This document shows, piece after piece, positions 1 through 9,872 of a stretch of DNA of 54,911 bases. Position 1 is the first letter of the stretch, and each line of letters begins with the position of its first letter. Made by a program: the position numbers and the translations under genes. This stretch comes from Basidiobolus ranarum. Taxonomy: Eukaryota; Basidiobolomycota; Basidiobolomycetes; Basidiobolales. The DNA lies in the NCBI GenBank assembly GCA_040143965.1, contig JASJQH010000012.1:1-54911 (forward strand), given 5' to 3'. Below the pieces are notes generated by a model that had not been told where the DNA came from, did not search any database, and worked only from the letters and a program-made list of their open reading frames with translations.

Positions 1-462
1 AAAATTTGATTCTTACATTATCCCAGTTAGCGACAGAGCCTACCCATTCCATCAAAGCAGGGCTATCTTCGGGTTTCATTTTGTTGTGATCCCATGGTTT
101 ACCACGGAAGAAATCAGGCATGGCAACACGGAAGTTGAATATCTCTCCAAGAATATCGCAAAACTGATGGGTATTGGGGCTTTTGAAGTTCAAAGTTAGT
201 TATTATATTAATCCATGGTATTAGTCAAGGGCAAACTTACTGGAGACCGAAGATGTCATAAATCACAACAACCGATTTCTTGGCATCCTAGGTAAAAATA
301 GCTAACATGTCAGACAGAATATGGCTCACGGTAAATTGGAGAAAAATATACCTTGGGGCCGACAAAGTAAACAGCTAAATCATCAATCTGCTCAAAAGTT
401 CCCTTTGGAGCGTAATTGGAGACAACAGGGGGAAGAGAGCAACAGGCTTTGTTGATAGACAT
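1..462 (-). CDS. dienelactone hydrolase family protein (3' part outside window)
   Basis: Exons read as 462..352, 287..241 and 179..17; a GTAAG donor at 16 leads out of the window. The visible 107 or so residues begin MSINKACCSLPP and contain VVVIYDIFGLHPNT followed by MPDFFRGKPW. This is the N-terminal half of a dienelactone hydrolase-like alpha/beta hydrolase: the strand before the oxyanion loop, then the loop carrying DFFRG. The catalytic Cys/Ser, Asp and His would lie beyond position 1, so activity cannot be judged. Fungal relatives (Aim2 type) are soluble hydrolases of uncertain substrate. The start is the first ATG before the conserved N-terminus. Confidence 0.85.
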
Positions 463-792
463 GATAATTAAAATGCGGTGCTTGATAATATGACCTCACT
501 CAGCTTTATAAGTTGACACCTTTCGATGGTATTATGGCTGACTAAACTATGACCCATTTTCCCAACCCCAATTATGGACTCAAGTAAAAAATTGGTACAA
601 AATTGGTAATGGCTTGCGCTATTAAATTAATCATAAAATATTCAACTCTAGCTAAGAAAAAACACATTGGATTTAATATATATATTTACTTCAATTTTAT
701 ATTGAACATCTAATTATTCTTGTAGATTTTAAATCCCATGATGGTTTTATATCATGTATCAACAGCCTTAAGGGCCTGTCTCCATGCGCGAA
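463..792. other. intergenic, upstream of the hydrolase gene
   Basis: AT-rich spacer of about 330 bases between the hydrolase start and the SmE stop, both genes on the minus strand. It should hold the hydrolase promoter and the SmE 3' UTR. I see no ORF or repeat worth naming. Confidence 0.5.
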
Positions 793-1326
793 TTAGTTGC
801 TAGCAGCTTGGATTAAAGTGATATTGTCTCCTTTAAGTAGAATGCGGCCTACACAAATAAACGGTAAGTAAAGTTCTTAGAATAAAAATATATATCAACA
901 TACCTAGAGCTCTACGAGTTTTCTTTTTACTATTAACTTCTTCGGCTTCATCCAAAACAAGGTTCATGAATTCATCAAAACCCTTTACAAATTCAAGTTA
1001 GATAACTTTTATCTCGCGCAATTGTGAAGTGAGAATACTTACGACAATTCTTCCCTCAATGCGCATGTCCAATTGTTCATATAGCCAGATTTGAACCTTC
1101 GATCTCTATTTAGTGGAATAGTTGCTTTAATTCGAGGAATATTCTATAGATAGATGTGTCGAATGCAAGTTATAGTAAAATGAAGCTTACATTTTGGAGA
1201 TACCGAAAGATCAAATTCTAAGCAATCGAAGTCGTAAAAAGTTAGTAAATAAGCGCATGGGAAAGTGAAACCGGTTGAAAAACGTACGATCGGCTGAACC
1301 ATAATCTTTTGAACTTTGTTGTACAT
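793..1326 (-). CDS. SME1: small nuclear ribonucleoprotein SmE
   Basis: Five exons: 1326..1288, 1217..1191, 1105..1043, 982..904, 848..793. Together they give an 87-residue protein, the usual SmE length. It begins [20 protein letters not shown] and carries the Sm1 motif ([23 protein letters not shown]) and the Sm2 motif ([12 protein letters not shown]). SmE is one of the seven proteins of the Sm ring on U1, U2, U4 and U5 snRNAs, a nuclear spliceosome component. One exon is only 27 bases, and four introns interrupt 264 coding bases. SmE is heavily interrupted in many eukaryotes. Identification is secure. Confidence 0.95.
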
Positions 1327-1812
1327 GTTTGTATGATGTGAGAGTAGTGAAGATAGTTTAAATTTGGTTCTAAAACAAGTAGCGAAGCGTATGAGAAATG
1401 CGCGTCTTCAGGTATTAATGAATATATAAAATCACTTCAGTTTGCTGATTCAAATGATGCTTGCTTGTGATATACTTCCTAATTCATTTTTTTTTAGTGA
1501 TTACGCTTTTTTTCGAACTTGAGGTTTTTCAGACTAAATGCTAGAGGTCAATCATAAATTTCGAGATTAGGATATTAGTTTAGTTATGTAACATTCCCTA
1601 GAAGATTTGTTGACAAGGAATTTTAATCAGGTGACATGGCAAAAATACAGTAATGAATTATGAACTATGTGACAAATATTTAGTGTAGATATCTTTTCTT
1701 CTATTTGATAACTGTTCTCAGCCCAGTATTTCTAAACAAACAGTCTTGTAACTCATAACTTGAACTACGTGGATCACTCATATATTAAATACTACCGACA
1801 AAATAAATCCAA
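1327..1812. promoter_or_regulatory. divergent promoter region SmE / UBC9
   Basis: About 490 AT-rich bases between the starts of two genes pointing away from each other, so it should contain both promoters. I see no clear TATA box or known operator. Confidence 0.5.
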
Positions 1813-2627
1813 ATGTCCGGAATTTGCAGAGCTCGTTTAGCTGAGGAGCGTAAACAGTGGCGTAAAGATCATCCTTACGTATGTCATTTTGCTTACTTTC
1901 TAACAAACCAGAGACAAATAGTTTGTACTAAACCTCGTTTGTAAATCAGGGTTTCTACGCCCGCCCTGCTCGTAATCCTGACAACAGCTTAGACCTGATG
2001 ACCTGGCATGTTGGAATTCCTGGAAAACCTGACGTTAGTCGCGCTAATTATCTAGTTTTTTATTGTTTTACCTGAGTCTACCTTTTACTAACCTGTTAAT
2101 TTCATTAGACTCCTTGGGAAAATGGTGTTTACAAACTTGTAGTTACTTTCACTGAAGGTAACATTTACAATCTTATTGGTCTGCTCTGTAAAATCTTTAA
2201 CCATATTTTACCAAATTATTTAGATTATCCCAGCAAGCCTCCTAAGTGTACTTGTGCAATTTTTCAGTTATCATTTTAAAGAATCCACTTTTGACAATTG
2301 TTCAATAGGCAAATTCACACCTCCTCTCTTTCATCCTAACGTATATCCCTCTGGAACTGTATGTCTTTCTATTTTGAACGAAGACGAAGGTTGGAAGCCC
2401 GCAATTACTATCAAGCAGGTAACAACGCATGTCACAAATATTGTATTTATCATCGAGTCTTATACCAACACTCCAAATCATAGATTCTTCTTGGAATCCA
2501 AGATCTTTTGAACGATCCTAATCCTAATAGTCCTGCGCAATCTGAAGCTTATATGCTATTCAAGAAGGACCGAGTTACTTATGAGAAACGAGTACGTCAG
2601 CAAGCCAAAGAAAATATTCCTCAGTAA
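1813..2627 (+). CDS. UBC9: SUMO-conjugating enzyme Ubc9
   Basis: Exons 1813..1878, 1950..2033, 2109..2157, 2224..2247, 2309..2418 and 2484..2627 give 158 residues, the family length. It is the E2 that takes SUMO from the Aos1-Uba2 E1 and transfers it to target lysines in the nucleus. The active-site cysteine is C93 in [11 protein letters not shown], preceded by HPN. The N-terminal basic helix ([16 protein letters not shown]), which binds SUMO and E1, is intact. The C-terminus ends KENIPQ. Exon 4 is only 24 bases. Splice phases agree at every junction. Confidence 0.97.
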
Positions 2628-3112
2628 ATGTCTATTGAGATAGCTCCGCTGTATAGTCAAATATGTTTATCATTTTTCAATTCGTGAGGTTTTTTGGTGT
2701 TTAAAAGAGATGTTTATTCCATAATATTGATGGCAAAATGCGGATTTTATTATTCGGGCCACTAGTCCATAGACAATTTTAATAAATTCGTTTGCAAAAC
2801 ATCAGTCAGATAATGAACAGGATTTCTAGTGAGATCGGCAATCAGCATGTAATAAGTTTAACATGTAGAGCTGTCAATCGTGATGGGTAATCTAACGGAT
2901 ATTCTGGGCAACATATTAGCAAGATGCTCGGCTCATATGGAAATCTCTTGAGTTATTTGCTTGGTCGGTCCGGGGTAAAGGTTCTGAAAATCACGTGAAA
3001 TATTCATGAATTGATCCAATGTTTGGCTAATACGTATGGCATAAAGAAGCTTTGAACCTCAGTTTTCCAACTTCCCAACGTCAGTAGTTTTCAAACTTCA
3101 CTTTCTTGCACA
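2628..3112. other. intergenic, SAR1 promoter
   Basis: About 485 bases after UBC9 and before SAR1. A CACGTG palindrome (E-box core) lies at 2992-2997, about 115 bases before the SAR1 ATG. No gene seen. Confidence 0.5.
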
Positions 3113-3956
3113 ATGTTCATCGTCAATTGGTTCTGGGATGTTCTTTCCAGCTTAGGTAGGAAAATAGTTCAGATTTGTGTAGTATACTTACACTCTGATT
3201 AACTTTATATATTTATAGGTTTGGTAAATAAGAATGCCAAAATTCTTTTCCTTGGTCTTGACAATGCTGGCAAAACCACTTTGCTTCATATGCTTAAGAA
3301 TGATCGTCTTGCCACTCTGCAACCTACTTTACATCCTAGTAATTATTGACTCCTTATACATCTCATCAACATATTCCGCATCATACTTATATATTGCTCT
3401 GTAGCCTCTGAGGAACTCGCCATTGGTAATGTTAAGTTCACCACCTATGATCTTGGAGGACATCAACAAGGTATGTTTATCATTTTACGTACAGTATTTC
3501 TTCAATCTGTAGAGATTTATATTCTTTTGTGTATACAGCTCGTCGTCTTTGGAAAGATTACTTCCCTGAAGTAGATGGTATCGTCTATCTAGTTGATGCT
3601 CAAGATACTGAGCGTTTCTCTGAAAGCAAAGCTGAACTTGACGTAAATAAGCTTACTATTTTAATACTTTTCGGAGAATATACACTAATAAGTTTGGGGA
3701 TGAAATTATTTCTTTTTAGGCACTTCTTTCTATCGAAGAACTCTCCAAGGTTCCTTTCCTTATTTTAGGTAACAAGATTGATGCCCCTGGAGCTGTTTCC
3801 GAAGAAGAATTAAGAGCTCATCTTGGTCTTTACCAGACTACTGGCAAGGGTAAGATCCCTCTTAAGGACATTCGTCCCATTGAGGTATTCATGTGCTCTG
3901 TCGTCATGAGACATGGTTATGGTGACGGTTTCCGTTGGTTATCTCAATATATTTAA
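3113..3956 (+). CDS. SAR1: small COPII GTPase Sar1
   Basis: Exons 3113..3155, 3219..3338, 3405..3470, 3539..3642 and 3720..3956 give 189 residues. Sar1 starts COPII coat assembly at ER exit sites; its N-terminal amphipathic helix ([16 protein letters not shown]) inserts in the membrane on GTP binding. The P-loop GLDNAGKT, switch II DLGGHQQ, the guanine motif NKID and the C-terminal [16 protein letters not shown] are all present. A potential donor (TTA|GGTAAC) inside exon 5 is not used, because reading through keeps the NKID motif in frame. Identification is secure. Confidence 0.97.
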
Positions 3957-4609
3957 GTAACTAAAATTCCCCAACTTTTAACGATGTGATATCACTCTTC
4001 ATTTATTGTACCTTCCCCATCCAAAATTTCCACTACTTACTCCATTAGAGCTTGTTGATTGCTTCTTTGGATAAGATGAGCTCGTAATTTACTTGTTAAT
4101 TATACATCATGTATTTCACAAGTTACTTTGTTGAAAATGTAGATGAAAATTGTTTGTTTCTAATCCCAATTAAAACGGTATCATCATAGGCAATATTCTC
4201 TCTCTACTGCATGATTTGTGTATCTTTGAATGGATTAAAGTTCCAAGCATATATTTAGCTAGAAAATACTTCTCATTGAGCCATAGCTTATGAAAACCAT
4301 ATGATATCTGCTCTTGAAGCTAAACCCCTTTCGTGTGTAAGGCTACCAGGCATTCTATTGATAATCACATCTAATATATATTACTACTGATCCACCAATA
4401 AATATATCTGCTTAGGTGATAATCAAATGTATCGGATATCATGTGAGATTCTTACGATCTATTTACCCACCAACTGTACAAGTTTCAACTATAATCAGAT
4501 ATCTAGGATTGAACCCTTCTTCAGTTTATTCTTTGCATTTTCTCTACCGTTTTGTCAACTCTTACTCAAGGATTTCTTGAAAAGATTTTCTACCTGAATA
4601 TTTCATATT
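3957..4609. other. intergenic SAR1-PEX14
   Basis: About 650 AT-rich bases between two plus-strand genes. It should hold the SAR1 3' UTR and the PEX14 promoter. No ORF with recognisable content was found. Confidence 0.5.
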
Positions 4610-5590
4610 ATGGCCAATAGAGAGGATGTTATATTAAGTGCCGTCAAGTTCCTGAAAGATCCTAAAGTGCAGTCAAGTGCTCTGGCGAAGAAAGTGGCTT
4701 TTCTTGAGTCCAAGGGACTTACCTCTGCTGAAATAGAGGAGGCTCTTTCTCGAGTAAGTGGAGCTGGTCCTGCCGTGCCTGGTGCACCTCCGGTGCCTGC
4801 TGGAGCTGTTCCAGCAGGTTCATACGCCGGCCCCGCCGTTCAGTATACTATCGCTCCACCACCTGTTAAATCATTAGATTGGAAAGATTACTTTATTGCT
4901 GCTGTGGTTACTGGAGGTGTAGGATATGGAGTTTATTCTTTAGCCAGAAAGTACATTAATTCCACCTTCTCTGGACCCTCTCAAGCTGAACTTGAAGCTG
5001 AAAAAAAGAAGATCGATCAACAATTCCAAGAAGCCAGTGAGACCCTAAATATCGTGAAAAAGGATACTGAAGACGTACTAAAACATGTCGAAGCTCAAAC
5101 AACTGAGGTTAAGACTTCTTTGGAGAGTATGGCTGAGATCTTGAACCAATTGAAAGGACAAGATACTGACAGAGATGTGGAGCTGAAGACTCTTCGCGAG
5201 GAGTTGGAAAAAGTCAAGAACACTATCCCTGAAGTAAGTAAGCTTTATTTTAGCCCATGAAGATATCTAAACTAACTCAAGTATGCTGCTTAGATGTTGG
5301 AAAAGCAAAAGGATACTCAGAATGGAATGTTAGGTGATCTACAGAACGAACTCAAATCTCTTAAGGGATTATTGTTAAATAGAAGAACCACTGGCCCATC
5401 CACACCTCTTGCTAGCTCTTCTCCAGTTACTCCTTCTGAAGAAATACCCGATAATGTAAGCGCTCGCTCCAATTCCACCATGAATGTCCCAAGACCTTCG
5501 GTACCCGCGTGGCAGCTTGCCGCGTCAAATGGAAGCAAAAGCCCAGCCACTCCCAACGGAACTGAAGAGGCCCCATCTAGTAGCTCATAA
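4610..5590 (+). CDS. PEX14: peroxisomal docking protein Pex14
   Basis: Two exons, 4610..5233 and 5294..5590, give 306 residues. Residues 4-48 are the conserved Pex14 N-terminal domain (REDVILSAVKFL ... KGLTSAEIEEAL), which binds WxxxF motifs of Pex5. A Pro/Ala/Gly-rich linker follows (51-85). Next come a membrane segment at about 93-111 (DYFIAAVVTGGVGYGVYS), a long coiled coil (about 125-240) and a Ser/Thr/Pro-rich tail. It sits in the peroxisomal membrane and forms the import pore with Pex5 and Pex13. Its partner PEX5 lies at 26533-28422 in this window. The start fits the family N-terminus. Confidence 0.95.
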
Positions 5591-5953
5591 ATATTTGAAT
5601 CCAAATCATGACAAACTAATTATTGATTTGTAAATTACCATCACTGATAAACAAGCATATATTTTAAGCATTTTTTTGTTAATATTAAGTAAGCAACATC
5701 AGTAAAAGTGATGAGATTTAAGCTCTATTTATGACAGTCTCCAACTGTCGTCACCATCCTAGTAAATAAATCACCGACTAGAGAATAACCTCCGAATAGA
5801 AATACGTTTCAAAATACTAAACTCATCATCGGACTTTTTGAGGGTCAGTTTTTACCAAAAAGTATAAACCTCTTCTGCTCAAGTAGCTTAACTTTAGAAC
5901 CCTCCTCCATTTAAGCTTTGTAACTTTATTATCTGTACACTCGACATATTATT
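5591..5953. other. intergenic PEX14-VPS68
   Basis: About 360 bases between two plus-strand genes: 3' UTR followed by promoter. No gene seen. Confidence 0.5.
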
Positions 5954-6754
5954 ATGGAAGATTGGTCTGAATCAAGGAGTCCTTTTCTTTGCTCGCTCCC
6001 CCATCTTCCAAGTTTAGGGCCAAAGAAACGTGAGATTGGCACCTATTTTGCTGGTATATTGGTAAGCCATTATCTCTACTGCTTAATAATTCAAGAAAAT
6101 ATGCTTAATTCAAACACAGTTTTCGGTCGCATGGTGGGTTTTCATTGATGCCATTGTTTTGTCTTCGACCATGCACGATCTTCCCGTATTTATCGGTTTT
6201 GAAGATTACATCTCTGGAATCGTGTGTACTATAGGCATGATCATGTAAGAACGTCATCTGGTCCTGAAAATGCTACTTTTTCAAAGATAATTTTTCTAAC
6301 GCGATATAAATATCCAGCGTTAATTCTATCGATCTAAGCATTCTTCAAGGAGAGAACTTCTCCTACTCTGGCTCCGGTTTGGCCGGGAAGGCCAGAATGA
6401 TGCTTTTTATCGGAATGGCGGCTATGGCTGGTGGAGTAGCTGGCTCAGTGGTACGATCTATTTTCAATATCTTTGTCATTTCCTTCTTCAACATCACTTA
6501 TCTTTTGTACAAATGCTTACAATACGCAGGCCATTCTATGTATCAAGTATCTAGTTCCTGGAGTTTCAGGTTCCTACATGTATTTTGGTATTGCGCCAAT
6601 CGTCCAAAACATCACAATTTTGATCAGGTAATTCATCTCATCTCCACTCTTTCTTACTGTGATTCTCAATATTTATCCGATCGTTAGTTGTGCCGTTCTC
6701 TGGATCTCTCAGAATACTGAGTCCGAGGCTCAATACAATTTTGTTCTCAACTAG
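5954..6754 (+). CDS. VPS68: Vps68/TMEM50 family membrane protein
   Basis: Exons 5954..6061, 6120..6244, 6318..6450, 6530..6627 and 6688..6754 give 176 residues, the length of Vps68 and TMEM50 proteins. Four hydrophobic segments are visible: FAGILFSVAWWVFIDAIVL, GIVCTIGMIIVNSI, MMLFIGMAAMAGGVAGSV, and one around YFGIAPIVQNITILISCAVLW. The family (UPF0220) acts in endosome/vacuole traffic; yeast Vps68 works with Vps55 in late endosome-to-vacuole transport. The protein ends in a TESEAQYNFVLN-type tail typical of the family. Transfer of the yeast role is inference. Confidence 0.9.
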
Positions 6755-6782
6755 TAGTCTTGCTTGGGATAATCAGAGCCTT

Positions 6783-6872
6783 GACTTTCTTTCTTTCACT
6801 TATGCATTGGTTGTCTTTTAATCGTTAGACTTTCCTTCTTTCACTTATGCATTGGTTATTTTTTAATCGTTA
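6783..6872. repeat. 45-base tandem duplication
   Basis: Two adjacent copies, 6783-6827 and 6828-6872, both containing TTCACTTATGCATTGGTT and ending AATCGTTA. They differ at only a few positions. They lie just after the VPS68 stop codon, probably in its 3' UTR, and are consistent with a fairly recent local duplication. Confidence 0.9.
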
Positions 6873-7019
6873 GCATTTCTTTTCTGTGGATACATAAACC
6901 ATATTCCATATAAATGACTTTTAAATTGAATTGTATATTTTGAGCAATTTGATTTTATTGAGAGATGAAGATATAAGAAGCTCGATTTGAAAGTGCAATT
7001 TGAATGCGCAAACCCATTT

Positions 7020-7502
7020 CTAATATGCCTTGTATCCTTTACCAATTAAGCCGGGCTTTTTCTTTTGGATTTTGGATTGACCTTCATGATATCCACGCCA
7101 GTAACCACGATCCATACCAGTGTCGTGACCATCTTTCCAACCCGATCCTTCACCTTCCTTGAAACCTACCTGGGAGCCCTTCTGGTATCCTTTCTTGTAA
7201 CCAGCATCTTTCCCAGAATCGTACCCTTCTTCATATCCCCATTTTTGGCCCTCTTGCCATCCCTGTTCCTGCCCTTTTTCGTGACCACCCCAATATCCAT
7301 CGTCTACTCCGCTCTCTAAGCCTTCGGAATAGCCTTCCTTGGCCCCATCACGATATCCACGATCATACTCATCTGGGCCTCCGGCATTTCCATAACTATC
7401 GCCACCATAGCCTTTGTCTACATCCTTACCCCCAGGGGTAGGGTTGGCGAATATAGTTCCGACCAGGCCAAGAGAAATCAATGTCACAGCGAAGATTTTC
7501 AT
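7020..7502 (-). CDS. small secreted GX3-repeat protein
   Basis: Intronless ORF of 160 residues when started at the ATG at 7502. An in-frame ATG at 7553 would put 17 polar residues before the signal peptide and is less likely. Residues 1-19 are a signal peptide (MKIFAVTLISLGLVGTIFA, then NPTP). From G49 to G141 there is a glycine at every fourth position: 24 glycines and 23 unbroken G-x-x-x units. In 12 units the residue after glycine is Tyr, Trp or Phe, and most others are charged. The tail is basic (KIQKKKPGLIGKGYKAY). There is no cysteine and no membrane anchor. The glycine spacing resembles the deca-GX3 motif of Yae1/Lto1, but those are cytosolic. I recognise no secreted family; function unknown. 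A TATA-like run lies 75-83 bases upstream. Confidence 0.85.
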   Translation of the reverse strand: MKIFAVTLISLGLVGTIFANPTPGGKDVDKGYGGDSYGNAGGPDEYDRGYRDGAKEGYSEGLESGVDDGYWGGHEKGQEQGWQEGQKWGYEEGYDSGKDAGYKKGYQKGSQVGFKEGEGSGWKDGHDTGMDRGYWRGYHEGQSKIQKKKPGLIGKGYKAY

Positions 7503-7576
7503 TATTACGAAGGATGGAGTAGAGAAGAATGAGAATAGGCGAATGCGGCGCAAGTTAGAAAGTACAAACTATGTAG

Positions 7577-7634
7577 TATATATATGCCTTTGGTGATGAC
7601 TCCTCAACTAGATCATGTAACATATCATGTAACA
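7577..7634 (-). promoter_or_regulatory. probable promoter of the GX3-repeat gene
   Basis: A TATATATAT run at 7577-7585 lies about 80 bases before the ATG at 7502. Upstream of it, an 11-base direct repeat (ATCATGTAACA) occurs at 7612-7622 and 7624-7634, a possible tandem factor site. Position and repetition are seen; the regulatory role is inferred. Confidence 0.45.
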
Positions 7635-8799
7635 CGATCACCAACTCCCTATTGATCCTCATGCTCTCTTTCTCTTTTCATACATATTTGTTGGGTGATT
7701 GCGATCAAGAGAGCGGGATGAGATGAAACGCTATTCCCTTTCTATGCTATTTTATAGGAGATGTGCGTTGATTTCTTTGTATGATGCGTTTCAAACCATC
7801 TTTGTTTCGGACTTTCAACTCTAAAATCTACATCTCCAAATGGTGGATGTAAAACGTGTGTGAACAGTGCCTTTGTTCCTGAAACGTACCTGAAGTGCAT
7901 GGGTGATCATTTACTCAACATATGTGAATTCCGCTTTCAATGCTGCCTCTAATGAGTGGTGGATCGAAGTTAAAATAAAGAAGGTTCTATTTTCTATATA
8001 TGTAGTTCTAGCAAAGGAGAGACCAGCCCTGAAATGGCAGTTCTATGGTTGTAGGGCCTTCGCTAGAACTGAGGAACCCACATCTACGTATCATCCATTG
8101 TCGCTCATTTTGGCGATACTTGAAAATAGACTGCTATTAAAGTTCAATCAGTAGACTATAGTGGATATCGATGGCACTTACTAAACGTGGTATTTTTTGA
8201 AGAGAACTGGTTCTATCTAGATTCGAATCCATGTTCCATAGAATGTATCTGTTTATACCACCACCATTTATACTACTAGAGCTTGGCAACCCACATCAAC
8301 AATTCTATGGAAGTAAGTATTTGCTTAAAGACGGGATATTGTGTAATACAAAGCGAGCTGGTGAGGTAACAATACTCACTTGAATATCAAGGAATTTGGG
8401 TGAAGGTAGGGCTAGCTTTGTTGTGTTAGTCTATAGTTGGTATATCAGGCGAATAACAACCAATTTCTAATGTTTACTTTGTTTTCTTGGAAAGTGTGCC
8501 ATACTAGCTTATCCTAGAAAAGTTTCTTTTTTCCCGGGAGTTTGTCCTGATTTGGATTAGTCCAATTGTAGCTTCTCCATCAAGATGTAGGCGATTAAAG
8601 CTGGAGTGCGAATTGATCCCGATTATTCCATTAGGATTTGAGGCTCCTACTGCCCGGGAACTCTTGTAAGGAGAATAGAATAAATGGAACATGAGCGCTC
8701 CTGAGGTGGATTTAGTGAGCTCACTTCCTTCTCTCGCTCAAGGATCTCATATTTCAACTCTTTGATATTACCCTTGGATCCATTGTTACTTTATTTAGT
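7635..8799. other. long intergenic stretch without a supported gene
   Basis: About 1.2 kb between two divergent genes of unknown function. It has only short ORFs (for example 83 codons at 7903-8154) without recognisable content. An 11-base inverted repeat (TTCCATAGAAT at 8234-8244, ATTCTATGGAA at 8302-8312) is present. A TTCGAATCC string near 8222 resembles a tRNA B-box but has no tRNA fold around it. Confidence 0.5.
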
Positions 8800-9549
8800 A
8801 TGAAGTTCTCTAAGTTCTTCTCCATTTTTAAGCGGAAATTAAATACGACAGAGGAGAAGTACACGAGGAAAAGTGACCAAACAAACAAATATGTTTCTCC
8901 TCAGAGTCAGCCGATTACTGCTCCTCGTGATACTTCTACTGACCACTTTAACATTTCTTCATATCGTATGCATGTACTTGAAACTGAGAATCAATACTTA
9001 TATGAACAGAACCGGAAGCTTAATAGAGAGCTGAAGAACGCTCGAACCACTAACGAGTCTCTGAAGGATATTGTCAAAACGAAAGACCGTCAGATCGACT
9101 CCATCGTAGAAGAGCAGCGCGAGGCTCTACAAAAGGCTCAAATCATTGAAGAGAGCATGAGATTGCTCTTCTTGGATGGAGATAAACAGACTCTAGCTTC
9201 AAAGGACCGTAAAGCCTCCTTTAAGCATGAGGATCCCGAGTCACTGAAGCGTTTCGTAGCAGCCATCAAGTCCATTCCTTCATATCCTCAACAATCCAAG
9301 CGTGGTCACAACAATATCGTTATGCCTAAACATTCCACGACGCAAAAGCACAAATACACCAAACCATTGCTTCCTCCTCTCCCTACTATTACTGATAGCG
9401 AGGAGACCTTAGGACTTGCAATTGAAAAGGAGTTCAGCGTGCGACGAAGCGATCAATATTTGGATTTGTTGGCAGTTCCCAAAAACTGCAATGGATCGGA
9501 ATCTGATGACTTTGGAAGGCAACTCCGTATCATGGCATCAGGCTTCTAA
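8800..9549 (+). CDS. hypothetical coiled-coil protein
   Basis: Intronless ORF of 249 residues beginning MKFSKFFSIFKRKLN, a short basic amphipathic N-terminus that might touch membranes (inference). Residues about 55-125 form a predicted coiled coil (MHVLETENQYLYEQNRKLNR and onward). The C-terminal half is basic and Pro/Ser-rich with a PLLPPLPTIT stretch. I recognise no domain. It is likely real because the frame stays open for 750 bases in AT-rich DNA and has the composition of a protein, but it could be lineage-specific. A second frame opens near 9416 and overlaps the 3' end; I consider it a shadow. Confidence 0.6.
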   Translation: MKFSKFFSIFKRKLNTTEEKYTRKSDQTNKYVSPQSQPITAPRDTSTDHFNISSYRMHVLETENQYLYEQNRKLNRELKNARTTNESLKDIVKTKDRQIDSIVEEQREALQKAQIIEESMRLLFLDGDKQTLASKDRKASFKHEDPESLKRFVAAIKSIPSYPQQSKRGHNNIVMPKHSTTQKHKYTKPLLPPLPTITDSEETLGLAIEKEFSVRRSDQYLDLLAVPKNCNGSESDDFGRQLRIMASGF

Positions 9550-9872
9550 AAGAGTGGCTTTTGATCAACACCCTACAAATTTCCAGTATATCGCTGAAAT
9601 CGGCAGGACCGACCTGAACCGCTAACACATTTCTTGTACATAGCGAATCTATTTTTCATCCAGAACCTACTATTGACATATGATTGTTCTTCCCCATACT
9701 TGATATGAAAATTTTCTTTATTAAACTGAGTCTGAGAGATATCTCAGATTGGTCAGGAAAAATCTTTACCATGGATGGAGATATCATTCACCCATATGGG
9801 TAGCTTCAAGTGATTGATTTATTATAATGCGAGGGGCAAATAATTCTAAATGTTCAAAGTTGGGATGTCATT
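9550..9872. other. intergenic between converging genes
   Basis: About 320 bases of 3' UTR sequence between a plus-strand orphan and minus-strand BET3. Nothing else seen. Confidence 0.5.

Noticed and set aside
3768-3790. GGTAAC donor-like site inside the last SAR1 exon
   Set aside because: Splicing there would remove the NKID guanine-binding motif; read-through gives the full family sequence.
7903-8154. 83-codon plus-strand frame in the long spacer
   Set aside because: No signal peptide, domain or codon pattern, and no neighbouring exon; open frames of this size are expected by chance.
8211-8240. TTCGAATCC string like a tRNA B-box
   Set aside because: Flanking bases do not form a T stem, and no A-box or acceptor stem lies at the right distance.
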